A DNA stretch of 64,000 bases from Agaribacterium sp. ZY112 (GCF_041346925.1 NZ_CP166840.1:1-64000); one strand, 5' to 3'. Counted from the stretch's first letter, positions 1-8,030 are shown. Numbers and translations: made by a program. The notes: generated by a model not told the origin, from the letters alone.

Positions 1-161
1 TTAGAGCTGATGCTAGTTGTAAGCTTATTTTGTTCTATTTCGTTAAGGCGGTTACGTATAGCCTTTAAGCGATCGTCGTCTTTACTCTTCGATTTGAGGG
101 TCTGAACGATAAATATTAATAGTGGTATTCCGAATGCGAAAATTGCAGCCCAAAATAGCAT
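1..161 (-). CDS. Small membrane protein, 3' end beyond window (cassette C49)
   Basis: The ATG is at 161, preceded by a purine-rich stretch with AGGAAAG upstream. The frame stays open for 53 codons to the left edge without a stop, so the gene is cut by the window. An N-terminal hydrophobic segment (about residues 2-20, starting MLFWAAIFAFG) is followed by a basic, then charged and probably helical tail. Its position just inside the cassette junction at 194/195 fits a cassette gene. The function is unknown. Confidence 0.6.
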   Translation of the reverse strand, partial: MLFWAAIFAFGIPLLIFIVQTLKSKSKDDDRLKAIRNRLNEIEQNKLTTSISS

Positions 162-194
162 TATCTTTCTTCTTTCCTAGTTGTAGCCAAATAA

Positions 195-311
195 CGCCCC
201 GCTAAGGGGCCGGAGTTGCGTTGGTTGTTTTGTGCTATTAAAGCACAAAACGAGCGACGCAGCGGAGGTCCAAGCAGCTTTAGCTGCTGAGCCTTGAGCG
301 GCTTGTTATGA
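195..311 (-). repeat. attC of cassette C48
   Basis: 117-bp attC with left core AACGCC at 193-198 and right core GTTATGA. The inner palindrome is GTGCTATTAAAGCAC and a GCAGCTTTAGCTGC arm is added. The stop codon of the C48 gene lies in the right core. Confidence 0.9.
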
Positions 312-692
312 ACCGGTTCCGCACACCCCTGCCGCAGACAAATGCTCTAGTCGAGACATAGCTTTGGACTGTAATGAAGCAAGATGCTGTGCATGCTCAG
401 GTTCGTCAGAAAGTGTAGGATCTACATTTCTTAAAAGACCTTTTAGCTTTAGACAGTGACCCGTATAGAGGGCGCTATAGTTCTTATCATCAAGCTTATC
501 CAGCATTAACAATTCCCATTTTATATCCATGGCGATATCCCCGGCACTACCATTTGGCGCCGTTGAAAGAATTACTTTCGTAGCCTTCACTCCATACTCA
601 TTCCAAAGTAGACCAACCACGTAAAGAGAAGTGGTCAAAGATGAAAAGACTATCGCCGTATATATAAGTATTGATTTGGTAAGATTATTCAT
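306..692 (-). CDS. Hypothetical membrane-anchored protein (C48)
   Basis: 128 residues with an N-terminal hydrophobic segment (about 9-28), consistent with a signal anchor, followed by a soluble domain with several Asp, Lys and Leu residues and two Cys near residues 80 and 124. I recognise no family. The start ATG is 11 bases from the cassette junction at 704/705 and the TAA stop sits inside the attC right core, the usual tight packing of a cassette gene. Transcription would come from the array promoter or readthrough. Confidence 0.75.
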   Translation of the reverse strand: MNNLTKSILIYTAIVFSSLTTSLYVVGLLWNEYGVKATKVILSTAPNGSAGDIAMDIKWELLMLDKLDDKNYSALYTGHCLKLKGLLRNVDPTLSDEPEHAQHLASLQSKAMSRLEHLSAAGVCGTGS

Positions 693-704
693 GAGGTCTC
701 ATAA

Positions 705-828
705 CGCCTGCCTTAACCGGCGGGAACGTAGTTGTTAATTTTGTGCCAGCGTAGCTGAATAGCACAAAAGAAACAACGCAGTGAACGTCCAGCCAGCTTG
801 CTGGCGGTGGTTGAAGGCATTGTTATGA
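705..828 (-). repeat. attC of cassette C47
   Basis: 124-bp attC of the GTGCCAGCGTAGCTGAATAGCAC loop family, also seen in C43, C30 and C23. The right core is GTTATGA. Confidence 0.9.
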
Positions 829-1191
829 GCTGGGGAGGGAAAGATCCCGGTTCTCGCTTTCCCCGCCATTTAATTGATCCTTACCTAAACTAATTAGCTC
901 ATAGCCACCACCATCAGACGTAGACACTTTGTATATATAGGAGTTACCCCACGGGTCTAATGGAAAAAGGTCTAAATAGCCACCTTCTCCAACGAGATCT
1001 GTTAAACGTATAGGATAGTGCCCGTGAGCACTCTTAAACATTTCTAGTGCAGTCGATATTGTATGTAAGTCTGACTTAACACGATAAACATATTCAGGCT
1101 TGTCGCAGCATAAAATCTTTGGGGCGAAAAGAGTAGCTAAGCCAAAAACGAAAATTATCGCTGCTAGAATGAGTAAGACTGTCTTTTTCAT
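823..1191 (-). CDS. GspG-like pseudopilin-domain protein (C47)
   Basis: 122 residues. One N-terminal membrane helix (about 5-25) is followed by a region resembling the C-terminal domain of type II secretion major pseudopilins. It contains a LxxxIxTALEMFKxxHGHYP-like helix (about 42-60) and a DPWGNSYIY motif (about 79-87) close to GYELISLGKDQ. The usual prepilin-peptidase G-FTLIE signature is missing and replaced by a plain hydrophobic start ending in LCCDKPEY. It may therefore be a membrane-anchored pseudopilin-like protein and not a processed pilin. No secretion genes are nearby. Family resemblance is by eye. Confidence 0.8.
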   Translation of the reverse strand: MKKTVLLILAAIIFVFGLATLFAPKILCCDKPEYVYRVKSDLHTISTALEMFKSAHGHYPIRLTDLVGEGGYLDLFPLDPWGNSYIYKVSTSDGGGYELISLGKDQLNGGESENRDLSLPSS

Positions 1192-1203
1192 GTGGTCTCA
1201 TAA

Positions 1204-1326
1204 CGCCGTTATAACCGGCCGAAACGTAGTTGATTTGTTTGTGGTAGCGTAGCGTTAAACCACAAACGAAGCAACGCAGTGGAGGTCCAGCCCGCTAGCG
1301 GGCGAAGGTTGATAACCTTGTTATGC
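1204..1326 (-). repeat. attC of cassette C46
   Basis: 123-bp attC with cores AACGCC and GTTATGC. The inner arms are GTTTGTGGT and ACCACAAAC. Confidence 0.9.
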
Positions 1327-1348
1327 GATGACACGACTAAGCCCCTTT

Positions 1349-1684
1349 TTATGGTTGATAATTATCATACTCCCAGTACATAAGTTGAGATAATTCTTCA
1401 CTAATACCAATCCAACTTATACCCTGACATTGCTCAAGCATTGCTTCTACAGCCGCAATAACTTCCACCCAAGAATACTCAACTAGAATAATCGCATGTT
1501 TTTCTGAATTCTTACCATGCAAATTATTTGGAGTTACGACACGAGCTTGAAAATTGTCACCGCCTTTCTCGTCAAGACCAATGGTGAAGTTAATCCAGAA
1601 ATCGACATCAAATACATCATCAGGAACCCATTCATCGATCGGGTCATGATCGCTGCAATCGTAGCTAAGAATGATTGGTTTCAT
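1349..1684 (-). CDS. Imm8-family-like immunity protein (C46)
   Basis: 111 residues from ATG 1684. The layout matches the Imm8 polymorphic-toxin immunity family: an early WVPDDVFDVDFWINFTIG segment, a central FQARVVTPNNL, HAIILVEYSWVEVI, and a C-terminal W-x(n)-YWEYDNY ending. Imm8 proteins normally neutralise a partner toxin in the cytoplasm, but no toxin gene lies next to it here. A longer frame (to 1759) continues upstream through the junction into the attC of C45, adding 25 residues from a GTG. I prefer the ATG because the extension is encoded by the attC. Confidence 0.82.
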   Translation of the reverse strand: MKPIILSYDCSDHDPIDEWVPDDVFDVDFWINFTIGLDEKGGDNFQARVVTPNNLHGKNSEKHAIILVEYSWVEVIAAVEAMLEQCQGISWIGISEELSQLMYWEYDNYQP

Positions 1685-1705
1685 CCGATCTCTCTGAACG
1701 CATAA

Positions 1706-2083
1706 CACCGCAATAGCTGGTGGAGCTTTGCGTGGTAAAGTGAGCTGAAAGCGAACCACGCAATGCGGAGTCCAGCTGATTGCCTTGTTGGGGGCTAGCG
1801 GCAGGAAAGACTAGCTACCAGCACCTTGGCGAAGCGAAAGCGCAGCCCACGGTTAATTTAATAGTGAAAGATTACCGAAGCCGAAGAATAAATGCACTCA
1901 CTTAGTGGCACACCACCGCTACTGAGCCAATGCGGGCACCACGCGATAATGAAGGCGGCACCAGAAATACACTGCCTAGATAGTAATTTAATACTTAGTT
2001 GAATACCGTGTAACTACGAAAGTAGAAGGCATTAAAAGAACGCACATTACTGACTAAAAAAAGAATTATCGACCGCCCCACAA
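1706..2083 (-). mobile_element. ORF-less cassette type A, copy C45
   Basis: 378-bp cassette with attC at 1706-1793 (GCGTGGTAAAGTGAGC type, right core GTTGGGG). The remaining ~290 bases have no convincing gene. The same sequence recurs at seven other places. Within the body a 19-codon frame begins with ATG near 2046 but has no ribosome-binding site. Confidence 0.88.
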
Positions 2084-2206
2084 CGCCGCCATAAGGGGCC
2101 GGAACGGAGTTGATTAATATGCGCTAGCGTAGCGTGAAAGCGCATATTAAACAACGCAGTGGAGGTCCAGCCAGCTTGCTGGCGAACTTTGATGGCTTTG
2201 TTATAC
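2084..2206 (-). repeat. attC of cassette C44
   Basis: 123-bp attC with cores AACGCC and GTTATAC. The inner arms are AATATGCGCT and AGCGCATATT. Confidence 0.9.
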
Positions 2207-2214
2207 CGTGCCAA

Positions 2215-2541
2215 CTACGGAGTGACTTGATATACCCCAGGTGAGCTTAATAAGACGCCGTTTGAAAGCATATAGGCGAATGTTAAAAGGCACATGGCTA
2301 CAACTGCGAGATTAAACCACGTTACAGAACGATAATACCCAAGCTTGCCTAAATTTGAAGTGCGAACGAACGATAGAGCTACGGGGAGAAGTATTAATGA
2401 GATCAGCCCGGTGAGAAATACCGTAGGAATATACTGCTCATAGTAATATGGGAACCAAGAGTCAGCGAAGATCATGTAGGTTACATAATAGAAGGCTATT
2501 CCGACTATTGAGGCTAGCGCTCCAAGAATGATCTTCTTCAT
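2215..2541 (-). CDS. Small polytopic membrane protein (C44)
   Basis: 108 residues from ATG 2541 with about three hydrophobic segments (roughly 4-22, 35-58 and 72-95), so an inner-membrane protein. I recognise no family. Upstream frame to 2643 crosses the junction into the C43 attC and is not needed for the gene. The stop lies 9 bases from the attC core. Confidence 0.75.
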   Translation of the reverse strand: MKKIILGALASIVGIAFYYVTYMIFADSWFPYYYEQYIPTVFLTGLISLILLPVALSFVRTSNLGKLGYYRSVTWFNLAVVAMCLLTFAYMLSNGVLLSSPGVYQVTP

Positions 2542-2571
2542 TTCATCAATCGTTTTTGTATTTAGGTATAA

Positions 2572-2695
2572 CGCCTGCCTTAACCGGCGGGAACGTAGTT
2601 GTTGATTTTGTGCCAGCGTAGCTGAATAGCACAAAAGAAACAACGCAGTGGACGTCCAGCCAGCTTGCTGGCGAGGGTTGAAGGCTTTGTTAGCT
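2572..2695 (-). repeat. attC of cassette C43
   Basis: 124-bp attC, nearly identical to the C30 attC (8759-8882). The right core is GTTAGCT. Confidence 0.9.
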
Positions 2696-2698
2696 GCG

Positions 2699-3091
2699 TT
2701 ACTCGTGAATGAAGTAGATATCCGTTTCTATACCGTCATCGACCATTGGGATTTCAATGGATAGTAATGATTCCAGCGCAGAATCGAAGTCCTTTCTTTG
2801 ACTAATTCTGCCAATTTCTTTGCAGTAAGACCTGTAAAGTTCATCGCGGGGGACCGTAAGCTTGTCGTTATCAAGAAGCTTTGATTTGTAGATGGTACGA
2901 GTTAGGTCGTAGACCGCCTTTGGCGGTGTATTTGATTCTGTTTCATGCCAAATGAAATCTTGTACCTCTTCCGTGTCATCAAGTTCGTAAAGTACGGTAC
3001 CAGATATGCTTTCGTTTGTTTCTCTATCCCATCTAATATCTCTTGCTCCGAGAGACCCTAAAAAGTGCTTTAGAAAGGTTTTTCGATTCAT
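2699..3091 (-). CDS. Hypothetical protein, paralogue of C30 (C43)
   Basis: 130-residue soluble, acidic protein beginning MNRKTFLKHF and ending DIYFIHE. It has no signal peptide or membrane segment. The C30 cassette at 8759-9296 encodes a near-identical copy; differences are scattered single residues (for example HF/YF, SY/YY, SALES/YALES), so both copies appear intact. No clear Shine-Dalgarno is seen, only CATCC before the ATG. No recognised domain or function. Confidence 0.78.
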   Translation of the reverse strand: MNRKTFLKHFLGSLGARDIRWDRETNESISGTVLYELDDTEEVQDFIWHETESNTPPKAVYDLTRTIYKSKLLDNDKLTVPRDELYRSYCKEIGRISQRKDFDSALESLLSIEIPMVDDGIETDIYFIHE

Positions 3092-3109
3092 AAGGATGGG
3101 GGCAGCTAA

Positions 3110-3224
3110 CGCCGTTATAACCGGCCGGAACGGAGTTGTTTAAAGTGTGCTATTAAAGCACACTTTAAACGACGCAGTGGAGGTCCAGCCAGCTTGCTGG
3201 CGGTGGTTGATAACTTTGTTATGT
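3110..3224 (-). repeat. attC of cassette C42
   Basis: 115-bp attC with perfect inner arms TTTAAAGTGTGC and GCACACTTTAAA. It is identical to the C12 attC as far as I can read. Confidence 0.92.
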
Positions 3225-3228
3225 GATT

Positions 3229-3609
3229 TTAGATTATAGAAAACACAGCCATCATTACCAATGAAAATACAAACATCAACCTTCTAAGGTAAATGTTCCT
3301 TTCGGGTTCTATTGCGCCATACGGCATAACAATTTTTTTATTTGCCAGGAAGCTATCCGCCAGATTTAGCATGTACAAGAATACTAAAAATGTAAAAACC
3401 CAATTTTCGATACTTGACCGCCCCAAAAACACCCCAGCCAAAATATATGCCAAGACAGAAAAAACAATAAATATGATTCTGGACTGACGTCCAACTCTAG
3501 GACTCCAGTAATCATTCTTATTTTCACTTTCGGTTATAAACATAACCCAGATAGGTATGCATACCAGGATAGTGACAATCAAAATTAATACTATTAAAAA
3601 TAGGTACAT
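3229..3609 (-). CDS. Four-segment membrane protein, identical to C12 copy (C42)
   Basis: 126 residues from ATG 3609. An N-terminal helix (about 2-24) is followed by a charged loop containing ENKNDYWSPRVGRQ and three more hydrophobic segments, giving an integral membrane protein. The whole cassette (3110-3633) reappears at 18440-18963 with the same length and the same protein. The longer frame to 3690 includes attC sequence and is rejected as a start. Function unknown. Confidence 0.78.
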   Translation of the reverse strand: MYLFLIVLILIVTILVCIPIWVMFITESENKNDYWSPRVGRQSRIIFIVFSVLAYILAGVFLGRSSIENWVFTFLVFLYMLNLADSFLANKKIVMPYGAIEPERNIYLRRLMFVFSLVMMAVFSII

Positions 3610-3633
3610 TTTCAGAATCTTGGATACACATAA

Positions 3634-3744
3634 CGCTAAGTTAAACGGCACAAATTGCTGTGGTATTGTGAGCGAAGCGAACCACAGCAATTTGTGTCCG
3701 GCGCAGGCGCTTGCGCCGGAGCGAATTTGAACGTCTTGTTAGCT
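3634..3744 (-). repeat. attC of cassette C41
   Basis: 111-bp attC with inner arms AAATTGCTGTGGT and ACCACAGCAATTT plus a GGCGCAGGCGCTTGCGCC arm. The right core is GTTAGCT. Confidence 0.9.
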
Positions 3745-4164
3745 TTTGGGTTCAAAAGTTTTCTCGTATAAGTTTGAACACCAAGGGTTACCAAAGCCAC
3801 CACTCTTTAAAATAGCCTTAGAATAACCACGCTCTTCATCTTTATAAATTGCTGCAAAAGCTTCCCGTTTAACCAAAATACAGAAATCCCCTTCCCCTGT
3901 AGTTTTAACGTAAATATCTTTACGGGATATATCGTCGATTTTTGCACTCTCCGTTGCATACTCTTCGGTTATTTTTGGTGGGTTACCCTCTTCAATGTAT
4001 TTTCTATCCAAAACTGAGTCAGGAGAAATAGGGCTACAAATAAAAGTATCTTTTTCAATACCAGTTTCGTCTCTATTTAAGAGGTATGCCCAAACCGAAA
4101 ACCCATCGTTTTCAACTATTACTGTGTCTTCTTTTAGTTTAAATCTAAGATTGAATGTTTTCAT
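3739..4164 (-). CDS. Hypothetical cytoplasmic protein (C41)
   Basis: 141 residues, no signal peptide or membrane helix. It starts MKTFNLRFKLKEDTV, which looks like a beta-strand-rich domain, and ends near GGFGNPWCSNLYEKTF. The TAA stop overlaps the attC right core. I cannot place it in a family. Confidence 0.75.
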   Translation of the reverse strand: MKTFNLRFKLKEDTVIVENDGFSVWAYLLNRDETGIEKDTFICSPISPDSVLDRKYIEEGNPPKITEEYATESAKIDDISRKDIYVKTTGEGDFCILVKREAFAAIYKDEERGYSKAILKSGGFGNPWCSNLYEKTFEPKS

Positions 4165-4180
4165 AATATTAAATAGCTAA

Positions 4181-4278
4181 CGCCGCCATAACTGAGCGGG
4201 AACGGAGTTGATTAATATGTGCTATTTAAGCACATATTAATCGACGCAGTGAGCGTCCAGTTGATGGCTTTGTTAACA
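4181..4278 (-). repeat. attC of cassette C40
   Basis: 98-bp attC with inner arms TTAATATGTGCT and AGCACATATTAA. The right core is GTTAACA. This is the shorter variant that lacks the extra GC-rich arm. Confidence 0.9.
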
Positions 4279-4761
4279 GCCGGCCGGAGAACGATCCTGA
4301 AGTGAGGCCTGCGATGGCACTCCTGACTGTAAAACAGTAGCGTTGATGGCATAGATTACGTTGTTACAGTCAATCAATACATCAAACCCACTAATGTCGA
4401 GGGTGGCGCGAGCTTGAGCGTTAGCACCATTATCCGGGGCTAGCTCTAATAGATCGGAAATATCTTGATTATTAAAAATGGAAAGTACCTTAGGTGCATA
4501 TGAATCTACATATACTGGAAAGGTTTCTTCTATTGCGGAATCGGGCTGAAAGGTAATTCGTATATAGTCACCTTCAGGGTGGCTAATATTCTGAGAAATT
4601 AGTATTCCCGAAAGTGAAACAGTGCCTTTGAAGGTCGAAGGTGACCCGCTAGTCCCAAGCGTTACAGCACTCCACGAGTGTTCCTCTGGAAATACAAACG
4701 AATCCTCCGAGTAGGCCTTCATTGTGAGTAAGACAAACAGTGCGAAGAATTTGAATTTCAT
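4273..4761 (-). CDS. Secreted hypothetical protein (C40)
   Basis: 162 residues with a classical signal peptide (MKFKFFALFVLLTMKAYS, cleavage near residue 18). The mature part is acidic and beta-rich, with Cys near residues 131 and 162 that could pair in the periplasm. Its stop TAA lies in the attC core. No family recognised. Confidence 0.75.
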   Translation of the reverse strand: MKFKFFALFVLLTMKAYSEDSFVFPEEHSWSAVTLGTSGSPSTFKGTVSLSGILISQNISHPEGDYIRITFQPDSAIEETFPVYVDSYAPKVLSIFNNQDISDLLELAPDNGANAQARATLDISGFDVLIDCNNVIYAINATVLQSGVPSQASLQDRSPAGC

Positions 4762-4778
4762 TCGTAGGTGCCTGTTAA

Positions 4779-4867
4779 CGCCTTGCTAAGGGGCGGAAGT
4801 TTGCGTGGTAGAGTGAGCCGAAGGCGAACCACGCAAACTGGAGTCCCCCTTGAGCAATTTGTTAACA
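4779..4867 (-). repeat. attC of cassette C39
   Basis: 89-bp attC of the TTTGCGTGGT / ACCACGCAAA arm type, related to the type A cassette attC. The right core is GTTAACA. The C39 ORF runs through it. Confidence 0.9.
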
Positions 4868-5307
4868 CGCTCGTTGACCGCAAGGATTGCATCGGCACGC
4901 CCCTCTCCGTCTGTTTTATATAGCTCTTTTAGAAACGGTGAGAAAGTGAAGCCAGATTTTGGATCAGTAATGAATAGCCAGCCTTGCAGGCTGTTGGACG
5001 ACAAGTGGTATGAAAAGACCAGTTTGGTGTTAGGGTTGCCCTGAAAAGAGACCTCATAATACCCGCCGCGATCTTTAAGTTCATGCGAGCTGAAAGTACC
5101 GCCTATAAACTGGTTATCAACAGCATCGTGACTACCGCAGATATACACTCCTGATAGATCTTCATTTATCACTAGTTGATCGTAGAAGAAAATTCCTCCT
5201 GCGGGGTTACTGCTACCCTCCCATATGCCAATGAGCTTTCGGCTTCCTTCGTTTTCTGCAAAGGATAGTAGAGGTAGTAATACGATTAGAAGAAAAGTTC
5301 TGTTCAT
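4786..5307 (-). CDS. Secreted protein whose C-terminus is encoded by its attC (C39)
   Basis: 173 residues with a signal peptide (MNRTFLLIVLLPLLSFA, cleavage near 17) and a beta-rich mature domain (GIWEGSSNPAGGIFFYDQLVI). No stop occurs at the attC right core, so the frame reads through nearly the whole attC and stops at 4786. The last ~27 residues are therefore attC-encoded. Either this is tolerated or the gene lost its own stop when the cassette formed. Function unknown. Confidence 0.75.
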   Translation of the reverse strand: MNRTFLLIVLLPLLSFAENEGSRKLIGIWEGSSNPAGGIFFYDQLVINEDLSGVYICGSHDAVDNQFIGGTFSSHELKDRGGYYEVSFQGNPNTKLVFSYHLSSNSLQGWLFITDPKSGFTFSPFLKELYKTDGEGRADAILAVNERVNKLLKGDSSLRGSPSAHSTTQTSAP

Positions 5308-5324
5308 ACTGAATTGAGTGTTAA

Positions 5325-5421
5325 CGCCGCCATAACTGGGCGGAACGGAGTTGATTAATATGTGCTATTAAAGCACATATTAATCGACGCAGTGGAGCTC
5401 CGGTTGATGGCCTTGTTAACT
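5325..5421 (-). repeat. attC of cassette C38
   Basis: 97-bp attC with GTGCTATTAAAGCAC inner palindrome and right core GTTAACT. Confidence 0.9.
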
Positions 5422-5721
5422 GTTGATGCCCATTTGAGGCACCAAGTAGAGAAAAACCACTAGCCCCATGCTGAGCATGATTATAAATGAGATGACAGCA
5501 CGCCATGCTGTAGACTTGGTCGAAACTTCATCTTTTTGTGTTAGTGCATCTTGAACGAAGAATGCCTTAGTAAAATTACGATTAATACTTTTATTGGTTG
5601 CGCCAACATTGAAAATACCGCTTCTGTAAACTAAGCGGATTATAGCTGCTAGCAAGGCAGCCAGTGCACCAATTGCTAAAAGACTAATTATCAAAACTCC
5701 AATTTTTATCAATATATCCAT
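5416..5721 (-). CDS. Small two-helix membrane protein (C38)
   Basis: 101 residues with hydrophobic segments at about 5-32 and 77-96, separated by a polar region, so probably an inner-membrane protein with both termini on the same side. The TAA stop overlaps the attC core. No known family. Confidence 0.75.
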   Translation of the reverse strand: MDILIKIGVLIISLLAIGALAALLAAIIRLVYRSGIFNVGATNKSINRNFTKAFFVQDALTQKDEVSTKSTAWRAVISFIIMLSMGLVVFLYLVPQMGINS

Positions 5722-5740
5722 GATTCTTGCTGACAGTTAA

Positions 5741-5855
5741 CGCCCGCATAAGGGGCCGGAACGGAGTTGTTTAAAGTGTGCTATTAAAGCACACTTTAAA
5801 CGACGCAGTGGAGGTCCAGCGGCGAATGCCGCGAACTTTGATGCGTTTGTTATGC
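5741..5855 (-). repeat. attC of cassette C37
   Basis: 115-bp attC with arms TTTAAAGTGTGC and GCACACTTTAAA. The terminal arm differs (GCGGCGAATGCCGC). The right core is GTTATGC. Confidence 0.9.
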
Positions 5856-5856
5856 A

Positions 5857-6267
5857 TTACTCTCCATACTTGCTAACGAAGCGAAGGTGATCGAGAGAGA
5901 TGTTGGAAAGATTAGTAGATGGCCCAAAGGCTGATACAGACCAATTACTCTCGTGTTTAGCTGCATATACGATATAAGAGTTTCCCTTTTCAAATATGTA
6001 CGAGCAGCCATATGCTTCAGAATACCAATCGGTCGTAAGTGTACTAGCGGAGCCCTTGAAAGTTCGAATCGGCTTTAAAGTTGCTCGTGATTCATCATCT
6101 TTCTTTTCGACATCAAGAACCGTGACGAAACCGATGTAATCCGCGTTTTGAAACTGCCACTTTATATTTGACTTAATGCTTTTCTGGTGTTTCTGTAAGA
6201 CAACAGAACATGCATGGCTAGCTTGCCATAAACCGAAAGTCATTATTAAAAAGGCGAGAAATCTCAT
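5857..6267 (-). CDS. Secreted NTR/TIMP-like domain protein (C37)
   Basis: 136 residues. A signal peptide (MRFLAFLIMTFGLWQASHA) is followed directly by a Cys at the mature N-terminus (ACSVV). NADYIGFVTVLDVE, LKPIRTFKG and GCSYIFEKGNSYIVYA follow. That arrangement, with an N-terminal Cys, a beta-barrel and a second conserved Cys near GCSYIFEKG, resembles bacterial netrin-like (NTR/TIMP-like) secreted domains. The resemblance is by eye; substrate or partner is unknown. Confidence 0.78.
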   Translation of the reverse strand: MRFLAFLIMTFGLWQASHACSVVLQKHQKSIKSNIKWQFQNADYIGFVTVLDVEKKDDESRATLKPIRTFKGSASTLTTDWYSEAYGCSYIFEKGNSYIVYAAKHESNWSVSAFGPSTNLSNISLDHLRFVSKYGE

Positions 6268-6277
6268 AGATGCATAA

Positions 6278-6384
6278 CGCCAAGTTAACCTGCTGGAGCG
6301 GAGTTGGTTGTTTTTACGGTAGCGTAGCGTGAAACCGTAAAAACAAGCGACGCAGCGGAGGTCAGGTTGAACTTTTTGTTATAA
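6278..6384 (-). repeat. attC of cassette C36
   Basis: 107-bp attC with arms GTTTTTACGGT and ACCGTAAAAAC. The right core is GTTATAA. Confidence 0.9.
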
Positions 6385-6385
6385 G

Positions 6386-6685
6386 TTACTTAACTTCAAT
6401 CGTGATAGTTTGACAAGACTCATCATCGTACCAAACCAAAACATCCAAATTTTGTGCTTTAGCAAACAGGAGAGTTGATAAATATGCATCGCTATTTGGA
6501 GCCAATTTAATCCACTTGCAGGAAGTCTGTGTTGGAATTAAAGTAAATACAGAAACGTATTGATCAACACTTGGATGACTAGACGATACCGATCTAATCT
6601 TGTTTACTTTCCCCGCTTTGCTAATTGTCTCAGCTACCGAAAAGGAAGCAAAAAAAACTAAAAATAGAACTGCATATTTAGACAT
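6386..6685 (-). CDS. Small secreted protein (C36)
   Basis: 99 residues with a signal peptide (MSKYAVLFLVFFASFSVA, cleavage near 18). The mature ~80-residue domain has two Cys (near 55 and 91), flanked by SCKWIKL and ESCQTITIEVK, that could form a disulfide. The stop is two bases from the attC core. No function assigned. Confidence 0.75.
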   Translation of the reverse strand: MSKYAVLFLVFFASFSVAETISKAGKVNKIRSVSSSHPSVDQYVSVFTLIPTQTSCKWIKLAPNSDAYLSTLLFAKAQNLDVLVWYDDESCQTITIEVK

Positions 6686-6709
6686 TTTTGAATCTCCATT
6701 GACTTATAA

Positions 6710-7088
6710 CACCGCAATAGCTGGTGGAGCTTTGCGTGGTAATGTGAGCTGAAAGCGAACCACGCAATGCGGAGTCCAGCTGATTGCCTTGTTGGGGGCT
6801 AGCGGCAGGAAAGACCAGCTACTAGCACCTTGGCGAAGCGCAAGCGCAGCCCACGGTTAATTTAACAGTGAAAGATTACCGAAGCCTAAGAATAAATGCA
6901 CTACCTTAGTGGCACACCACCGCTACTGAGCCAATGCGGGCATCACGCGATAGTGAAGATGGCACCAGAACAGTACTACCGAGATAGCAATTTAATACTT
7001 AGTTAAGTGCCGTGTAACTACGAAAGTAGAAGACATTAAAAGAACGCACATTACTGACTAAAAAAAAGAATTATCGACCGCCCCACAA
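6710..7088 (-). mobile_element. ORF-less cassette type A, copy C35
   Basis: 379-bp copy with attC at 6710-6797. It differs from C45 by scattered base changes, for example GCGCAAGCGC for GCGAAAGCGC. Confidence 0.88.
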
Positions 7089-7503
7089 CGCCGCAATAAG
7101 CGGACGGAACGGAGTTGGTTAATTTGTGCTATTAAAGCACAAATTGGCCTACGCAGTGGAAGTCCGCTTGATTGCTTTGTTGTACGTTTAAACCGAAAAC
7201 ACCCTACCCGCCTGCACAATGTAGCCAACTGCGTGCCCCTTTGTACCTACATGCGCTTCAGCGCACCCTACCAAGCTTTGGTTGGCACGAAGCCATGTGG
7301 ACTTAACCGCCAGTATTGCACTTGCCAGCGCACGCTGCGAGCTAGTTGAACAAAGGGATAAAGCTGAAGCTACCTTAAGTGAATTTGAAGATAATGCGGA
7401 CTTTGAAAGCCAAGACTTTACGGGAAAGTAGTACGATTGGTGTTGCTTAGAGGCAGTGATTTAATCTTTGCGGGCGCGTCGAAAAATATCGCGTGACGTA
7501 CAA
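7089..7503 (-). mobile_element. ORF-less cassette type B, copy C34
   Basis: 415-bp cassette with attC at 7089-7185 (right core GTTGTAC). The body has open frames on both strands but none with a start codon and ribosome-binding site. A + strand frame ending in a stop near 7429 (…SEFEDNADFESQDFTGK) could be the remnant of a reversed gene. A second copy lies at 21770-22184. Confidence 0.82.
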
Positions 7504-7618
7504 CGCCGCCATAACCGGCGGGAACGGAGTTGGTTAAAGTGTGCTATTAAAGCACACTTTAAGCGACGCAGTGAGCGTCCAGCCCGCTTTCGGGCGGTGG
7601 TTGATGGCCTTGTTATGC
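7504..7618 (-). repeat. attC of cassette C33
   Basis: 115-bp attC with GTGTGCTATTAAAGCACAC inner palindrome and GCCCGCTTTCGGGC arm. The right core is GTTATGC. Confidence 0.9.
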
Positions 7619-7621
7619 GGT

Positions 7622-7650
7622 TTGGAATCTGCTTGTACCCCTGCTATATT
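7622..7650 (+). promoter_or_regulatory. Promoter of the reversed C33 gene
   Basis: A -35 TTGGAA (7622-7627) and a -10 TATATT (7645-7650) are separated by 17 bases and point toward the 7736 ORF on the + strand. They lie just inside the cassette, after the attC. A dedicated promoter would be needed because the gene opposes array transcription. Confidence 0.5.
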
Positions 7651-7735
7651 TTCCTCGGCATTGGTCAGAGTAACAAAGTGGTTACTAGACGCCAATGCTA
7701 ACCGAAGATAACTAAAGTTGTTATGAGGAAATATC

Positions 7736-7990
7736 ATGATCGAAAGCACAAGTAAGTTTGAAGTAGTAGAAATTGTTTACAACAAAGGTAGCTTTGCAAT
7801 TGCCAAAGGGTATTGGGAGGGAGACAAAAGTAAATTCTTCCTTGCCTGCAGATGGCACGAAAAAGACGGCATAGGCTACCCCCAAACCTTTGGGAAGCCC
7901 CAGTGGATGCTTCTACCAACTGATGGACTAGAGATGGATGTACTAAATTCTCTGTCCTCCTCCCCTAAAGTCCAACTTTCATTCTCTTAA
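7736..7990 (+). CDS. Reverse-oriented cassette protein (C33)
   Basis: 84 residues from ATG 7736 with a good ribosome-binding site (GAGGAAA about 6 bases upstream). It is the only clear + strand gene in the array, so it opposes the integron transcript. The protein is soluble, with aromatic-rich KGYWEGDKSKFFLACRWHEKDG and GKPQWMLLPTDG segments, which looks like a small beta domain. Self-promoted reversed cassettes are often toxin-antitoxin pairs, but only one ORF is seen here. Function unknown. Confidence 0.8.
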   Translation: MIESTSKFEVVEIVYNKGSFAIAKGYWEGDKSKFFLACRWHEKDGIGYPQTFGKPQWMLLPTDGLEMDVLNSLSSSPKVQLSFS

Positions 7991-8030
7991 AATTCAATTG
8001 TGCGCCTTACTCTATTCGTACGGCGCATAA

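Noticed and set aside
1980..2046. A ~19-codon micro-ORF (MCVLLMPSTFVVTR...) present in the type A cassettes
   Set aside because: It has no ribosome-binding site, one copy (C3) loses the stop by an insertion, and its conservation is no greater than that of surrounding non-coding bases.
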